A DNA stretch of 64,000 bases from an uncultured Draconibacterium sp. (GTDB taxonomy: Bacteria > Bacteroidota > Bacteroidia > Bacteroidales > Prolixibacteraceae). The notes beneath the pieces are model-generated. The model was not told the DNA's origin, ran no database searches, and saw only the letters and a list, made by a program, of their open reading frames with translations. Positions 9,108 through 17,668 of the stretch are shown here, piece after piece. The stretch spans positions 1 through 64,000 of the forward strand of contig NZ_CAJXYQ010000006.1 in the NCBI RefSeq assembly GCF_913063105.1, in the 5' to 3' direction. Within the stretch, counting starts at the first letter, position 1; each line of letters begins with the position of its first letter. Made by a program: the position numbers and the translations under genes.

Positions 9108-9770
9108 ATGAAGAGCTTAAATAACATCAAAGTATTAATTGCCGACGAAAATCACCTGAAATTCATCGACGATATAAACGATGCCATCGATAGTGCATCG
9201 AAACAAAGAGGTACGGGTATTGCACGCCGAACCTTTGAATACCTTGCTGATAAAATGAAGCAGGGGAAAGCAATAATTGCGCTGGAAGAAGGTGAAGTGT
9301 TCGCAGGTTTTTGCTACATAGAAACCTGGCAGGAAAAAGGCTTCGTGGCCAACTCGGGGCTTATTGTTGCCGAAGATTACCGCGGAATAGGACTGGCAAA
9401 AGCCATTAAAAAGAAAGCCTTTGAGCTTTCGCGTAAGAAATACCCCAACTCCAAAATTTTTGGCTTGACCACCGGACTGGCCGTAATGAAAATCAATCAC
9501 GAGTTGGGTTATCGTCCTGTTACCTTCTCGGAGTTAACCCTGGATGATCATTTTTGGAAAGGATGCACCGGCTGTATAAACCACGACATTCTGGAACGAA
9601 CCGGCAGAACAAAATGCCTTTGCACCGGAATGTTATACGACCCGGCGTGGGAAAAACCAACTTATACGAATGGTAATGGCATTAGAAAAAGAAGTTTACT
9701 TGATTTGATACCGAAGCGAAAGCCGGGGGTAGCAAAAAAGAAAAACAAACTATTAAAGAAAAACAAGTAG
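9108..9770 (+). CDS. GNAT-family acyltransferase, candidate N-acyl(succinyl)glutamate synthase
   Basis: A 220-residue acyl-CoA transferase-like protein. The GNAT acyl-CoA loop is DYRGIGLAKAIKKKA at 90-104, and NHELGYRPV at about 130-138 is the usual C-terminal GNAT strand. After the fold comes a Cys cluster, Cys153-x2-Cys156-x13-Cys170-x-Cys172, which could bind zinc. A very basic tail (about 203-220) ends the protein. Its place between argR and argG, with a succinyl-type argF' downstream and no argA or argJ in the window, makes it a candidate for acylating glutamate in the first arginine step. That function is inferred from context. The alternative is a regulatory or amino-acid N-acetyltransferase. 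Confidence 0.7.
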   Translation: MKSLNNIKVLIADENHLKFIDDINDAIDSASKQRGTGIARRTFEYLADKMKQGKAIIALEEGEVFAGFCYIETWQEKGFVANSGLIVAEDYRGIGLAKAIKKKAFELSRKKYPNSKIFGLTTGLAVMKINHELGYRPVTFSELTLDDHFWKGCTGCINHDILERTGRTKCLCTGMLYDPAWEKPTYTNGNGIRKRSLLDLIPKRKPGVAKKKNKLLKKNK

Positions 9771-9838
9771 AGTGACGGTAAATTATTCAACGGACAGCTA
9801 CAGACTTAACTTGAATAGTATAAGGCCGTCACTCTTTT
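9769..9838 (+). terminator. Long stem-loop between GNAT gene and argG, possible attenuator
   Basis: AGAGTGACGG (9769-9778) pairs perfectly with CCGTCACTCT (9826-9835), followed by TTT. An inner pairing ATTATTCAA / TTGAATA extends the stem. The left arm begins on the GNAT stop codon. It may reduce transcription into argG, protect the upstream mRNA, or be a mobile palindromic repeat. The loop carries a 17-mer found again at 21808-21824. Confidence 0.5.
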
Positions 9839-9852
9839 AAAGATATTTAGAC

Positions 9853-11046
9853 ATGAGTAAAAAATTGGTACTGGCATTTAGCGGTGGTTTAGATACCTCG
9901 TTTTGTGTAAAATACTTAAAGGAAGAAAAAGGATATGATGTTTACACAGCAATTGCCAACACAGGAGGTTTCTCTGACGAGGAACTAATAGAGATTGAAA
10001 AACGGGCACTGGCACTTGGAGCCGTTGAACACATTACACTTGATGTTACCAACGAATACTATGAAAAATGCATTCGCTACATGGTTTACGGAAATGTATT
10101 GCGAAATAACACCTACCCCATTTCGGTAAGTTCAGAACGCGCATTTCAGGCCATTGCCATTATTGAGTACGCCAAAGAAATTGATGCAAAATATATTGCA
10201 CACGGCAGCACAGGCGCCGGAAACGACCAGATTCGCTTCGACCTTACTTTCCAGGTTTTGGCACCTGAGATTGAAATAATAACGCCTACCCGCGATATGC
10301 TTTTAACCCGCCAGTACGAAATCGACTACCTAAAAAAATATGGTTTTGAGGCCGATTTTACCAAAATGGAATACTCCATTAACCAGGGGCTTTGGGGCAC
10401 CAGCGTTGGCGGAAAAGAAACGCTAACCACCAACAAAAATCTGCCCGAAGAAGCTTATCCAAGCCAGCTGAAAGCCACAGGCGAACAAACCATCGAATTG
10501 GGTTTTGAAAAAGGAGAACTGGTATCGCTCGACGGAGAATTTTACGAAAACGGTCCCGAAGTAATTCGTGCGCTGGAGACTGTAGCATCAAAATACGCCA
10601 TTGGGCGCGACACCCACGTTGGAGATACCATTATTGGTATTAAAGGCCGTGTTGGTTTTGAAGCTGCCGCCCCGCTGATTACCATTAAAGCACATCACCT
10701 ACTGGAAAAACATACCTTAACCAAGTGGCAGGCCTACTGGAAAGAACAACTGAGTAACTGGTACGGCATGTTTTTACACGAAGCCATGTACCAGGAACCG
10801 GTTATGCGAAACATCGAAGATTTTCTGGAATCGACCCAGGAAAATGTTACCGGAAAAGTAATCGTAAAACTTAAACCTTACCACTTTGAACTGGTTGGTA
10901 TTGAATCGGAACACGACCTGATGAACTCGGGATTTGGAGAGTACGGCGAAACCGTTGAAGCATGGACAGCCGACGACGTTAAAGGGTTTACCAAAATCTT
11001 ATCGAACTCCTTAAAAATCTACAACAAGGTAAATAACAAATTATAG
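9853..11046 (+). CDS. argG: Argininosuccinate synthase
   Basis: Joins citrulline and aspartate with ATP to give argininosuccinate. The PP-loop ATP site is AFSGGLDTS at about residues 8-16. The sequence GSTGAGNDQIRFD, typical of the citrulline/aspartate site, is present near 118-130. The 397-residue length is normal. argC starts one base after its stop, so the two are tightly coupled. In a succinyl pathway it uses free citrulline formed after a deacylase step whose gene is not in this window. Confidence 0.97.
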   Translation: MSKKLVLAFSGGLDTSFCVKYLKEEKGYDVYTAIANTGGFSDEELIEIEKRALALGAVEHITLDVTNEYYEKCIRYMVYGNVLRNNTYPISVSSERAFQAIAIIEYAKEIDAKYIAHGSTGAGNDQIRFDLTFQVLAPEIEIITPTRDMLLTRQYEIDYLKKYGFEADFTKMEYSINQGLWGTSVGGKETLTTNKNLPEEAYPSQLKATGEQTIELGFEKGELVSLDGEFYENGPEVIRALETVASKYAIGRDTHVGDTIIGIKGRVGFEAAAPLITIKAHHLLEKHTLTKWQAYWKEQLSNWYGMFLHEAMYQEPVMRNIEDFLESTQENVTGKVIVKLKPYHFELVGIESEHDLMNSGFGEYGETVEAWTADDVKGFTKILSNSLKIYNKVNNKL

Positions 11047-11047
11047 G

Positions 11048-12016
11048 ATGATTAAAGTTGGAATTATAGGAGGAGCCGGATACACTGCCGGAGAGCTGTT
11101 GAGAATTTTACTGAATCATCCGCAGGTTGAAATTGGCTTTATACAAAGCACGAGCAATGCCGGCAACCTGATTTCGGATGTGCACATTGATTTGTTGGGC
11201 GAAACGGAAATCACGTTCACCGATCAGATGCCTTTTGATGAGGTTGATGTTATTTTCCTTTGTATGGGACATGGCAAATCGATAGAATTTGTGGAAAAAC
11301 ACAATTTTCCTAAATATTTAAAAATTATAGATTTAAGCCACGACTTCAGGCTAAAAAGAGCCGGTAACGACTTTGTGTATGGCTTGCCCGAACTAAACCG
11401 CGAAGAAATTGAATCGTCAGAACGCATTGCCAACCCGGGCTGTTTTGCCACCGGAATTCAGCTGGCACTGTTGCCATTGGCTGCCAACAACTTATTGCAG
11501 GACGAAATTCATGTACAAGCAATAACAGGCTCAACCGGTGCCGGACAAAAACCAACCGCAACATCGCATTTTAGCTGGCGTAGCAGCAATGTTTCGGCTT
11601 ACAAAATTTTCGAGCACCAGCACGAGGGCGAAATCATCCAAAGCCTTACACAATTGCAAGCTGGTTTTGAAAAAGACTTCAACTTTGTGCCCATTCGTGG
11701 AAACCACACAAGAGGTATTTTTGTGGCTTGTTATACAAAATTTGAAGGCTCGCTTGAAGAAGCCAACGAAATTTATAAAGAGTATTACGCCGGCCACCCC
11801 TTTGTTTTTATAAGCGATAAAAACCCGGGAGTAAAACAAGTGGTAAACACCAACAAGGGCGTACTTTACCTGGAAAAACACGGCACCAAACTGGTTATAA
11901 TCAGTTTAACCGACAATTTAATAAAAGGTGCATCCGGACAGGCAGTTCAAAACATGAACCTGATGTTTGGGTTAGACGAAAAAGCCGGACTCAACTTAAA
12001 ACCGGTAGCTTTTTAA
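11048..12016 (+). CDS. argC: N-acyl-gamma-glutamyl-phosphate reductase
   Basis: NADPH-dependent reduction of the N-acylglutamyl phosphate to the semialdehyde. The nucleotide-binding start is VGIIGGAGYTAGELL (residues 4-18) and the catalytic Cys132 sits in NPGCFATG. The length of 322 residues is normal. It follows argG by one base and precedes argD. Whether the acyl group is acetyl or succinyl cannot be read from this protein, but the argF' type suggests succinyl. Confidence 0.96.
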   Translation: MIKVGIIGGAGYTAGELLRILLNHPQVEIGFIQSTSNAGNLISDVHIDLLGETEITFTDQMPFDEVDVIFLCMGHGKSIEFVEKHNFPKYLKIIDLSHDFRLKRAGNDFVYGLPELNREEIESSERIANPGCFATGIQLALLPLAANNLLQDEIHVQAITGSTGAGQKPTATSHFSWRSSNVSAYKIFEHQHEGEIIQSLTQLQAGFEKDFNFVPIRGNHTRGIFVACYTKFEGSLEEANEIYKEYYAGHPFVFISDKNPGVKQVVNTNKGVLYLEKHGTKLVIISLTDNLIKGASGQAVQNMNLMFGLDEKAGLNLKPVAF

Positions 12017-12035
12017 AACAATTGCACAAAGATAG

Positions 12036-12081
12036 CGCAGATTAACACAGACAAAATCAGCGTTTGTCAGCGTAATCTGCG
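12036..12081. repeat. Palindromic intergenic repeat between argC and argD
   Basis: CGCAGATTA (12036-12044) is the exact reverse complement of TAATCTGCG (12073-12081), with partial inner pairing of GACAAA and GTTTGTC. It resembles the CGCAGATTA-type intergenic repeats I recall from Bacteroidota genomes (from memory, not searched). It could fold in the mRNA but has no U tract. Confidence 0.6.
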
Positions 12082-12089
12082 AGAAAGAA

Positions 12090-13232
12090 TTGAATATGGA
12101 ACTATTTAACGTATATCCACTTTTCGACATTACCCCGGTAAAAGCCGAGGGATGTTACGTTTGGGATGCCGACGGAAAGAAATATCTTGACCTTTATGGC
12201 GGGCATGCAGTAATCTCAATCGGACACAGTCACCCCTGCTATGTAAAAAAAATTACTCAGCAGCTTCAGCAAATTGGCTTTTACTCTAACTCAGTACAAA
12301 ATCCGCTACAGACTGAATTAGCTGATAAACTAGGCAAAATTTCAGGATGTGAAGACTACCAGCTTTTCTTGTGCAACTCGGGAGCCGAAGCCAACGAAAA
12401 TGCACTGAAACTTGCATCTTTTATTACTGGTAAAAAGAAAATAATCAGTTATAAAAAAGGCTTTCACGGTCGTACATCGGCAGCCGTTGCCATTACCGAT
12501 AATCCGAAAATTATTGCTCCTGTTAACGAAACAGATAATGCTGTAATTCTTCCGTTTAACGACATAAAGGCTACCGAAGATGTTTTGAAACAAGGTGATG
12601 TTGCAGCAGTAATTGTTGAGGGAATTCAGGGAATTGGAGGAATTTACGTACCCGACACCGAGTTCCTTACCAAGCTAAAACAACTGACAGAAAAATATGT
12701 AGCAGTTCTTATTCTCGACGAAATACAATCGGGCTACGGACGAAGTGGCAAGTTCTTCGCTTACCAGCATACCGATATTAAACCCGACATTGTAACAATG
12801 GCAAAAGGAATGGGTAACGGATTTCCTATTGGAGGCGTGCTGATTCAGCCGGAAATTGAGCCGTGGTTTGGCATGCTGGGAACCACTTTTGGCGGAAATC
12901 ACCTGGCCTGTGCTGCTGCCATTGCAGTTCTGGACGTAATGAAAGACGAAAAGCTGGTGGAGAATGCAGAGTCAGTAGGAAATTACCTGATGGATAAACT
13001 GGCGGAGATAGATGCAGAGTTTGAGATCAGAGGAGAAGGATTAATGATCGGTCTGGAATTTAAACAACCAATTGCTGATATTCGCCGGAAACTGTTGTTC
13101 GATTACGGAATTTTCACCGGTGTTTCAGGACAAAATATCATACGGTTGCTGCCTCCGTTAAGTCTTACAAAAACACAGGCCGACGTATTTTTAACGGCGT
13201 TTGCAGAAGTACTTGATACCGTTGTTGAATAA
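12090..13232 (+). CDS. argD: Acylornithine aminotransferase
   Basis: PLP-dependent class III aminotransferase. It converts N-acylglutamate semialdehyde to N-acylornithine with glutamate as donor. The PLP lysine is Lys239 in TMAKGMGNGFPIGG. NSGAEANENALK (96-107) forms the cofactor phosphate loop and LDEIQSGYGRSG (209-220) is the aspartate loop. It is 380 residues long, rather short for the family but normal for Bacteroidota. A 73-base gap with a palindromic repeat separates it from argC. proC follows 38 bases later. Confidence 0.95.
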   Translation: MNMELFNVYPLFDITPVKAEGCYVWDADGKKYLDLYGGHAVISIGHSHPCYVKKITQQLQQIGFYSNSVQNPLQTELADKLGKISGCEDYQLFLCNSGAEANENALKLASFITGKKKIISYKKGFHGRTSAAVAITDNPKIIAPVNETDNAVILPFNDIKATEDVLKQGDVAAVIVEGIQGIGGIYVPDTEFLTKLKQLTEKYVAVLILDEIQSGYGRSGKFFAYQHTDIKPDIVTMAKGMGNGFPIGGVLIQPEIEPWFGMLGTTFGGNHLACAAAIAVLDVMKDEKLVENAESVGNYLMDKLAEIDAEFEIRGEGLMIGLEFKQPIADIRRKLLFDYGIFTGVSGQNIIRLLPPLSLTKTQADVFLTAFAEVLDTVVE

Positions 13233-13270
13233 ATAAAAATCAGAACCACACTTTTTCTAAATTAGACCAA

Positions 13271-14068
13271 ATGGAAAATAAAAAAATAGCAATTATAGGC
13301 GTAGGAAACATGGGAGGAGCCATAGCAATCGGACTGCTAAAATCGGGTTCGATTGATGCGGCCAATATCGCCGTTTCCGACAGAAAAGAAACCACGCTCA
13401 GAAAAATGAGCGATTTGGGAATTGCCACTTATCAAAACAACATTGAGGCGGCTAAAAATGCCGACGTAATTATTGTTGCTGTAAAACCTTACCATATTGA
13501 AGGGGTGATAAATGAACTAAAACCCGTTTTAGCACCCAATAAAATATTCATCTCAATTGTTGCAGGTGTAGGTATCGACGATTTAGGAGCAATGGCTGGA
13601 AACGACATTCCTATTTTTAGGGTAATGCCCAATACTGCTATTGCCTTGCAAGAATCGCTGACTTGTATTTCTGCCAACGGAAACACCGCCGCACATCGCG
13701 AATATGTAGTGGAGTTATTTGATAAACTGGGAAAAACAATTGAAATTCCGGAAGAATTAATGGCTGCTGCCACCGTACTTTCATCGTGCGGAATTGCCTA
13801 CGCCCTGCGTTACATCCGGGCAGCCATGCAAGGTGGCATTGAAATTGGCTTTAGCGCCGAAATGGCACAACTAATTACGGCGCAAACGGTTAAAGGTGCC
13901 ACTGAGTTATTGTTGCAATCAGGACATCATCCGGAACGCGAAATCGATAAAGTAACAACACCTATGGGCGTTACTATTACCGGCTTAAACGAAATGGAAC
14001 ACAAAGGCTTCAGTTCTTCACTAATCCAGGGAGTACTGGCTTCATACAAAAAGATAAAAGACAACTAA
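13271..14068 (+). CDS. proC: Pyrroline-5-carboxylate reductase
   Basis: Last step of proline synthesis: NAD(P)H reduction of pyrroline-5-carboxylate. An N-terminal Rossmann fold begins IAIIGVGNMGGAIAIGL (residues 6-22). The C-terminal dimerisation domain has the usual GVTITGLNEME-like motif near 236-246 and ends at residue 265. proB starts with GTG three bases after its stop, so proC, proB and proA appear to form the proline section of the arginine block. Confidence 0.95.
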   Translation: MENKKIAIIGVGNMGGAIAIGLLKSGSIDAANIAVSDRKETTLRKMSDLGIATYQNNIEAAKNADVIIVAVKPYHIEGVINELKPVLAPNKIFISIVAGVGIDDLGAMAGNDIPIFRVMPNTAIALQESLTCISANGNTAAHREYVVELFDKLGKTIEIPEELMAAATVLSSCGIAYALRYIRAAMQGGIEIGFSAEMAQLITAQTVKGATELLLQSGHHPEREIDKVTTPMGVTITGLNEMEHKGFSSSLIQGVLASYKKIKDN

Positions 14069-14071
14069 AAC

Positions 14072-15175
14072 GTGCAGTGCCGATACAAAAAAATAACTGT
14101 TAAAGTTGGAAGCAATGTGCTGGCCAAAGCCGATGGAACACTAAACGTTTCGCGCATAGCCCATCTTGTCGACCAAATTGCGCTTCTGCATAAAAATGGA
14201 GTTGAGGTGGTTTTGGTATCATCGGGGGCTGTAGCTGCCGGCAGAGCCGTAATGAGCGAAACAAAAAAATCGGACGCCGTTTCGCAGCGCCAGCTCTGGG
14301 CTGCACTAGGGCAGGTAAAATTAATTTCGCGTTACTCCGATTTCTTTCAAGAGGATGGTTTAACCTGTGCGCAGGTGCTAACTACAAAAGAAAATTTCTC
14401 GAGCCGCGGTCATTACCTGAACATGAAAAACTGCATTACCACGCTGTTGGAAAATAAAGTCATTCCGATTGTAAACGAGAACGACACCATTTCGGTAACC
14501 GAACTGATGTTTACCGACAACGACGAACTTTCAGGCTTAATCGCCTCGATGGTTGACTCGGAGGCCCTGATTATTCTTAGCAACATTGATGGCGTTTACA
14601 ACGCACATCCCGAAAGTGAAGGTGCAGAGTTGATTGAACGCATAGAAATAACAGAAAAAGGGCCCAAAAATGCCATCTCATCGCAGCGCTCAAACTTTGG
14701 GCGTGGCGGAATGCTAACCAAGTTCCGAATTGCCAAAAAAGTTGCCGGCGATGGAATTGGCGTGCATGTGGCCAACGGCACCCGCCCCGATGTGCTCATT
14801 GACTTACTCGATAAATCAAAAAACCTAAAACACACCTTCTTCGTACCTAATAAAAAACCATCAAGCGGTGTAAAAAAATGGATTGGCTATTCCGATGGTT
14901 TTACAAAAGGACAAATTGTAATAAACGAAGGCGCTGCAAAAGCGCTGATTTCCGACAAAGCGGTTAGTCTGTTACCCGTAGGAATTGAAAAGATTGAAGG
15001 TGAATTTAAAAAAGGTGATCTGATAAAAATAACCGATACAAATGGGCTTCTTGTTGGAATGGGAAAAGCTTCGTACGGATCGGACAAAATTGATAAAGAA
15101 AAACAAACAGAGAAACAAAAACCAGTAATACATTACGATTATTTGTACCTGGAAAACAGAACAAACAGTACATAA
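14072..15175 (+). CDS. proB: Glutamate 5-kinase
   Basis: Phosphorylates glutamate to gamma-glutamyl phosphate, the committed step of proline synthesis. The amino-acid kinase domain (about 1-255) begins ITVKVGSNVL and includes VSSGAVAAGR. A C-terminal PUA domain (about 275-360) is present. The length of 367 residues is standard. The start is a GTG at 14072, chosen because it is three bases after the proC stop and gives the normal N-terminus close to KVGSNV. It is not an argB: the PUA domain and motifs are those of ProB. Confidence 0.95.
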   Translation: MQCRYKKITVKVGSNVLAKADGTLNVSRIAHLVDQIALLHKNGVEVVLVSSGAVAAGRAVMSETKKSDAVSQRQLWAALGQVKLISRYSDFFQEDGLTCAQVLTTKENFSSRGHYLNMKNCITTLLENKVIPIVNENDTISVTELMFTDNDELSGLIASMVDSEALIILSNIDGVYNAHPESEGAELIERIEITEKGPKNAISSQRSNFGRGGMLTKFRIAKKVAGDGIGVHVANGTRPDVLIDLLDKSKNLKHTFFVPNKKPSSGVKKWIGYSDGFTKGQIVINEGAAKALISDKAVSLLPVGIEKIEGEFKKGDLIKITDTNGLLVGMGKASYGSDKIDKEKQTEKQKPVIHYDYLYLENRTNST

Positions 15176-15219
15176 ATATATATAGAAACAAAAACAGCTC
15201 AGAGTAACTCGTAACTAGC

Positions 15220-15239
15220 GTTTGTCGGCTCCGGCAAAC
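15220..15239 (+). repeat. Small hairpin after proB
   Basis: GTTTGTCGG (15220-15228) pairs with CCGGCAAAC (15231-15239) with one G-T pair and a two-base loop. It lies 45 bases after proB and ahead of the stronger hairpin at 15290. Confidence 0.5.
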
Positions 15240-15289
15240 ACCCTTACTCCCCTTTTTTTTGATGCCTTAATTTAAACTTATTCTGAGCT

Positions 15290-15327
15290 CCCTCTCCCTC
15301 CCCCGGGAGAGGGTTTTTTCTTTTTTT
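15290..15327 (+). terminator. Terminator-like hairpin between proB and proA
   Basis: CCCTCTCCC (15290-15298) and GGGAGAGGG (15305-15313) form a perfect GC-rich 9-base stem followed by a long T run to 15327. It looks like an intrinsic terminator, yet proA starts 15 bases later on the same strand. proA may therefore need its own promoter or read-through. Confidence 0.75.
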
Positions 15328-15341
15328 AAAAAACGTTAAAA

Positions 15342-16592
15342 ATGAAAATAAAGGAACAACTGCAAAAAACACTTGAAGCTTCGCGAAAGTTAAATCTGGT
15401 TGAAGAATCAACCGTTAGCAACTTGCTGCTCGAACTGGCCAAACAGGCTCGTGAAAATTCAGCATTTATTCTAACCGAAAACCAAAAAGATCTGGAAAGA
15501 ATGGATCCTGAAGATCCTAAATTCGACCGATTAAAACTTACCGAAGAGCGAATTGAGGGCATTGCATCCGATATGGAGAATGTGGCAAGACTGGAAAGCC
15601 CTGTTGGCCGAACACTCAAGGAAACATTACGGGACAATGGATTAAGAATAAAGAAAGTATCGGTTCCTTTCGGCGTAATTGGTATTATTTACGAAGCACG
15701 CCCCAATGTTACGTTCGACGTGTTTGCCTTGTGCCTGAAATCGGGAAATGCCTGTGTGCTAAAAGGTGGCAGCGACGCCATTTATTCCAACCAGGCCATT
15801 GTTTCCATTATTCGTAAGGTTTTAAAACAATTTAAACTTGATGAAAATACGGTTACACTGCTTCCGGCCGGTCGCGAAGAAACCAACGAAATGTTACGTG
15901 CGCATGGTTACATCGATTTAATTATTCCACGTGGCAGCCAGGGACTTATAAATTTTGTACGCGAAAATGCCACGATCCCGGTAATTGAAACAGGAGCAGG
16001 AATTTGCCATACTTATTTTGATGAATTTGGCGATGCCACCAAAGGTTGCGAGATAATTTTTAACGCAAAAACCCGACGTGTTTCGGTTTGTAATGCGCTG
16101 GATTGTTTGGTAATTCATAAAAACAGACTGACTGACTTAAGCAGCTTTGCCCAAAAACTGTCGGAAGAATACGTGGTAATTTATGCCGACGAACCAGCCT
16201 ACGAACAAATAAGAGCAAGTTATCCAACTGATTTGCTTTTTAAAGCAACAGAAGAATCGTTTGGCACCGAGTTTTTATCCATGAAAATGTCGGTAAAAAC
16301 CGTTGATACTTTTGAAGAAGCTTTAGCGCACATCAATAAATACACTTCAAAGCACAGCGAAGCTATTATTTCCGAAAATCAGCAACGCATTGATATGTTC
16401 CGCAAAATGGTAGATGCCTCATCAGTATATTCCAACACGTCAACAGCCTACACCGATGGTGCTCAATTTGGCCTTGGTGCCGAAATTGGCATCAGCACCC
16501 AAAAACTGCATGCACGCGGGCCAATGGCCTTAGAAGAGCTTACCAGCTATAAATGGATTATTGAAGGCGACGGCCAAACCCGTCCAAGATAA
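15342..16592 (+). CDS. proA: Gamma-glutamyl phosphate reductase
   Basis: NADPH-dependent reduction of gamma-glutamyl phosphate to glutamate semialdehyde, the second proline step. It is an aldehyde dehydrogenase-fold enzyme of 416 residues. The catalytic Cys250 lies in [30 protein letters not shown] at about 109-126 is the family signature for the cofactor region. A terminator-like hairpin stands directly upstream of its start. The next gene, argF', is 80 bases downstream. Confidence 0.95.
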   Translation: MKIKEQLQKTLEASRKLNLVEESTVSNLLLELAKQARENSAFILTENQKDLERMDPEDPKFDRLKLTEERIEGIASDMENVARLESPVGRTLKETLRDNGLRIKKVSVPFGVIGIIYEARPNVTFDVFALCLKSGNACVLKGGSDAIYSNQAIVSIIRKVLKQFKLDENTVTLLPAGREETNEMLRAHGYIDLIIPRGSQGLINFVRENATIPVIETGAGICHTYFDEFGDATKGCEIIFNAKTRRVSVCNALDCLVIHKNRLTDLSSFAQKLSEEYVVIYADEPAYEQIRASYPTDLLFKATEESFGTEFLSMKMSVKTVDTFEEALAHINKYTSKHSEAIISENQQRIDMFRKMVDASSVYSNTSTAYTDGAQFGLGAEIGISTQKLHARGPMALEELTSYKWIIEGDGQTRPR

Positions 16593-16672
16593 AAGGAGTA
16601 AAAAACAGGCAAAATATAAACAATGGAAGCTAAAACATCTATCGTAGCACTTCCATCTTCAAACTTATAACA

Positions 16673-17620
16673 ATGAAAAATTTCACATCCGTAAAAGATA
16701 TTCCGGGCATTGAAAAAGCCCTTGCAACCGCTTTTGAAGTAAAAAAGAACAAATTTGGATTTCAGCACCTTGGCAAAAACAAAACCATGGTACTGGTATT
16801 TTTTAACTCAAGCTTGCGCACCCGTTTAAGCACTCAAAAAGCAGCCATGAATATGGGCATGAATACCATGGTGATGAATGTAAACGAAGACAGCTGGCAG
16901 CTTGAGTCGGAAATGGGCGTGATTATGGATGGGAAAAATGCCGAACACCTGCGTGAAGCCATCCCGGTAATTGGAAAATATTGCGACGTTATTGGCGTAC
17001 GTGCTTTTGCCAAATTTGAAAAACGCGAAGACGACTATTCAGAGAAAATACTGAGCCAGTTTGTAGAGTTTGCAGGTGTTCCGGTAGTAAGTATGGAAGG
17101 AGCTACCCGCCATCCGCTGCAAAGTTTTGCCGATCTGCTTACCATTGAAGAATACAAAAAAGTGGAAAAACCAAAAGTGGTGTTAACCTGGGCTCCTCAC
17201 CCTCGTGCATTGCCTCAGGCAGTGGCCAACTCGTTTGTTGAGTGGATGCGCGAAACAGATTATGAACTGGTAGTTACTCACCCAAAAGGATACGAACTGG
17301 CACCCGAATTTATGGGCGATGTAAAAGTAGAATACGACCAGCAAAAAGCATTTGAAGGAGCCGATTTTATTTACGCAAAAAACTGGGCCTCATATTCCGA
17401 TTACGGGCAGATTCTTTCGAAAGACATGAGCTGGACCGTTGATGAAGCAAAAATGGCACTGACAAATGATGCCAGATTTATGCACTGTCTGCCGGTACGA
17501 AGAAACATGGTAGTAAGCGATGCAGTTATCGACAGCCCGAATTCAATTGTGGTAGAACAAGCATACAACCGCGAGGTTACGGCACAGGCAGTATTGAAAA
17601 TGATTCTTGAAAATGCCTAA
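16673..17620 (+). CDS. argF': N-succinylornithine carbamoyltransferase
   Basis: Transfers the carbamoyl group of carbamoyl phosphate to N-acylornithine. It has 315 residues. The carbamoyl-phosphate motif is SSLRTR (46-51), and MHCLPVRRNM lies near 269-278. The protein matches the B. fragilis succinylornithine enzyme in layout from its first residues. Residue 90, in MDGKNAEH, is Ala. The Xanthomonas acetylornithine enzyme has Glu there (Glu92) and B. fragilis has Pro90. Published swaps of Glu92 to Pro, Ser, Val or Ala gave succinyl specificity, so Ala supports the succinyl substrate. A 7-base inverted repeat (16623-16629/16650-16656) lies in the leader. Confidence 0.92.
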   Translation: MKNFTSVKDIPGIEKALATAFEVKKNKFGFQHLGKNKTMVLVFFNSSLRTRLSTQKAAMNMGMNTMVMNVNEDSWQLESEMGVIMDGKNAEHLREAIPVIGKYCDVIGVRAFAKFEKREDDYSEKILSQFVEFAGVPVVSMEGATRHPLQSFADLLTIEEYKKVEKPKVVLTWAPHPRALPQAVANSFVEWMRETDYELVVTHPKGYELAPEFMGDVKVEYDQQKAFEGADFIYAKNWASYSDYGQILSKDMSWTVDEAKMALTNDARFMHCLPVRRNMVVSDAVIDSPNSIVVEQAYNREVTAQAVLKMILENA

Positions 17621-17634
17621 TTCTTTTACCTTTG
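17607..17634 (+). promoter_or_regulatory. Putative hisA promoter
   Basis: TTG at 17607-17609, 17 bases, then TACCTTTG at 17627-17634, a good Bacteroidota -33/-7 pair. It overlaps the end of argF' and would start a transcript near 17641, supporting separate control of the his genes. Confidence 0.6.
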
Positions 17635-17668
17635 CGCCCTCGCATTATTGCAAGCAATAAAAAGAAAT

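Noticed and set aside
14072-15175. proB as a stand-in for the missing argB
   Set aside because: It has the ProB PUA domain and is paired with proC and proA. argB is simply outside the window as far as can be seen.
17648-17668. TTG start of hisA
   Set aside because: It adds seven residues with no counterpart in HisA. The ATG at 17669 fits the family.
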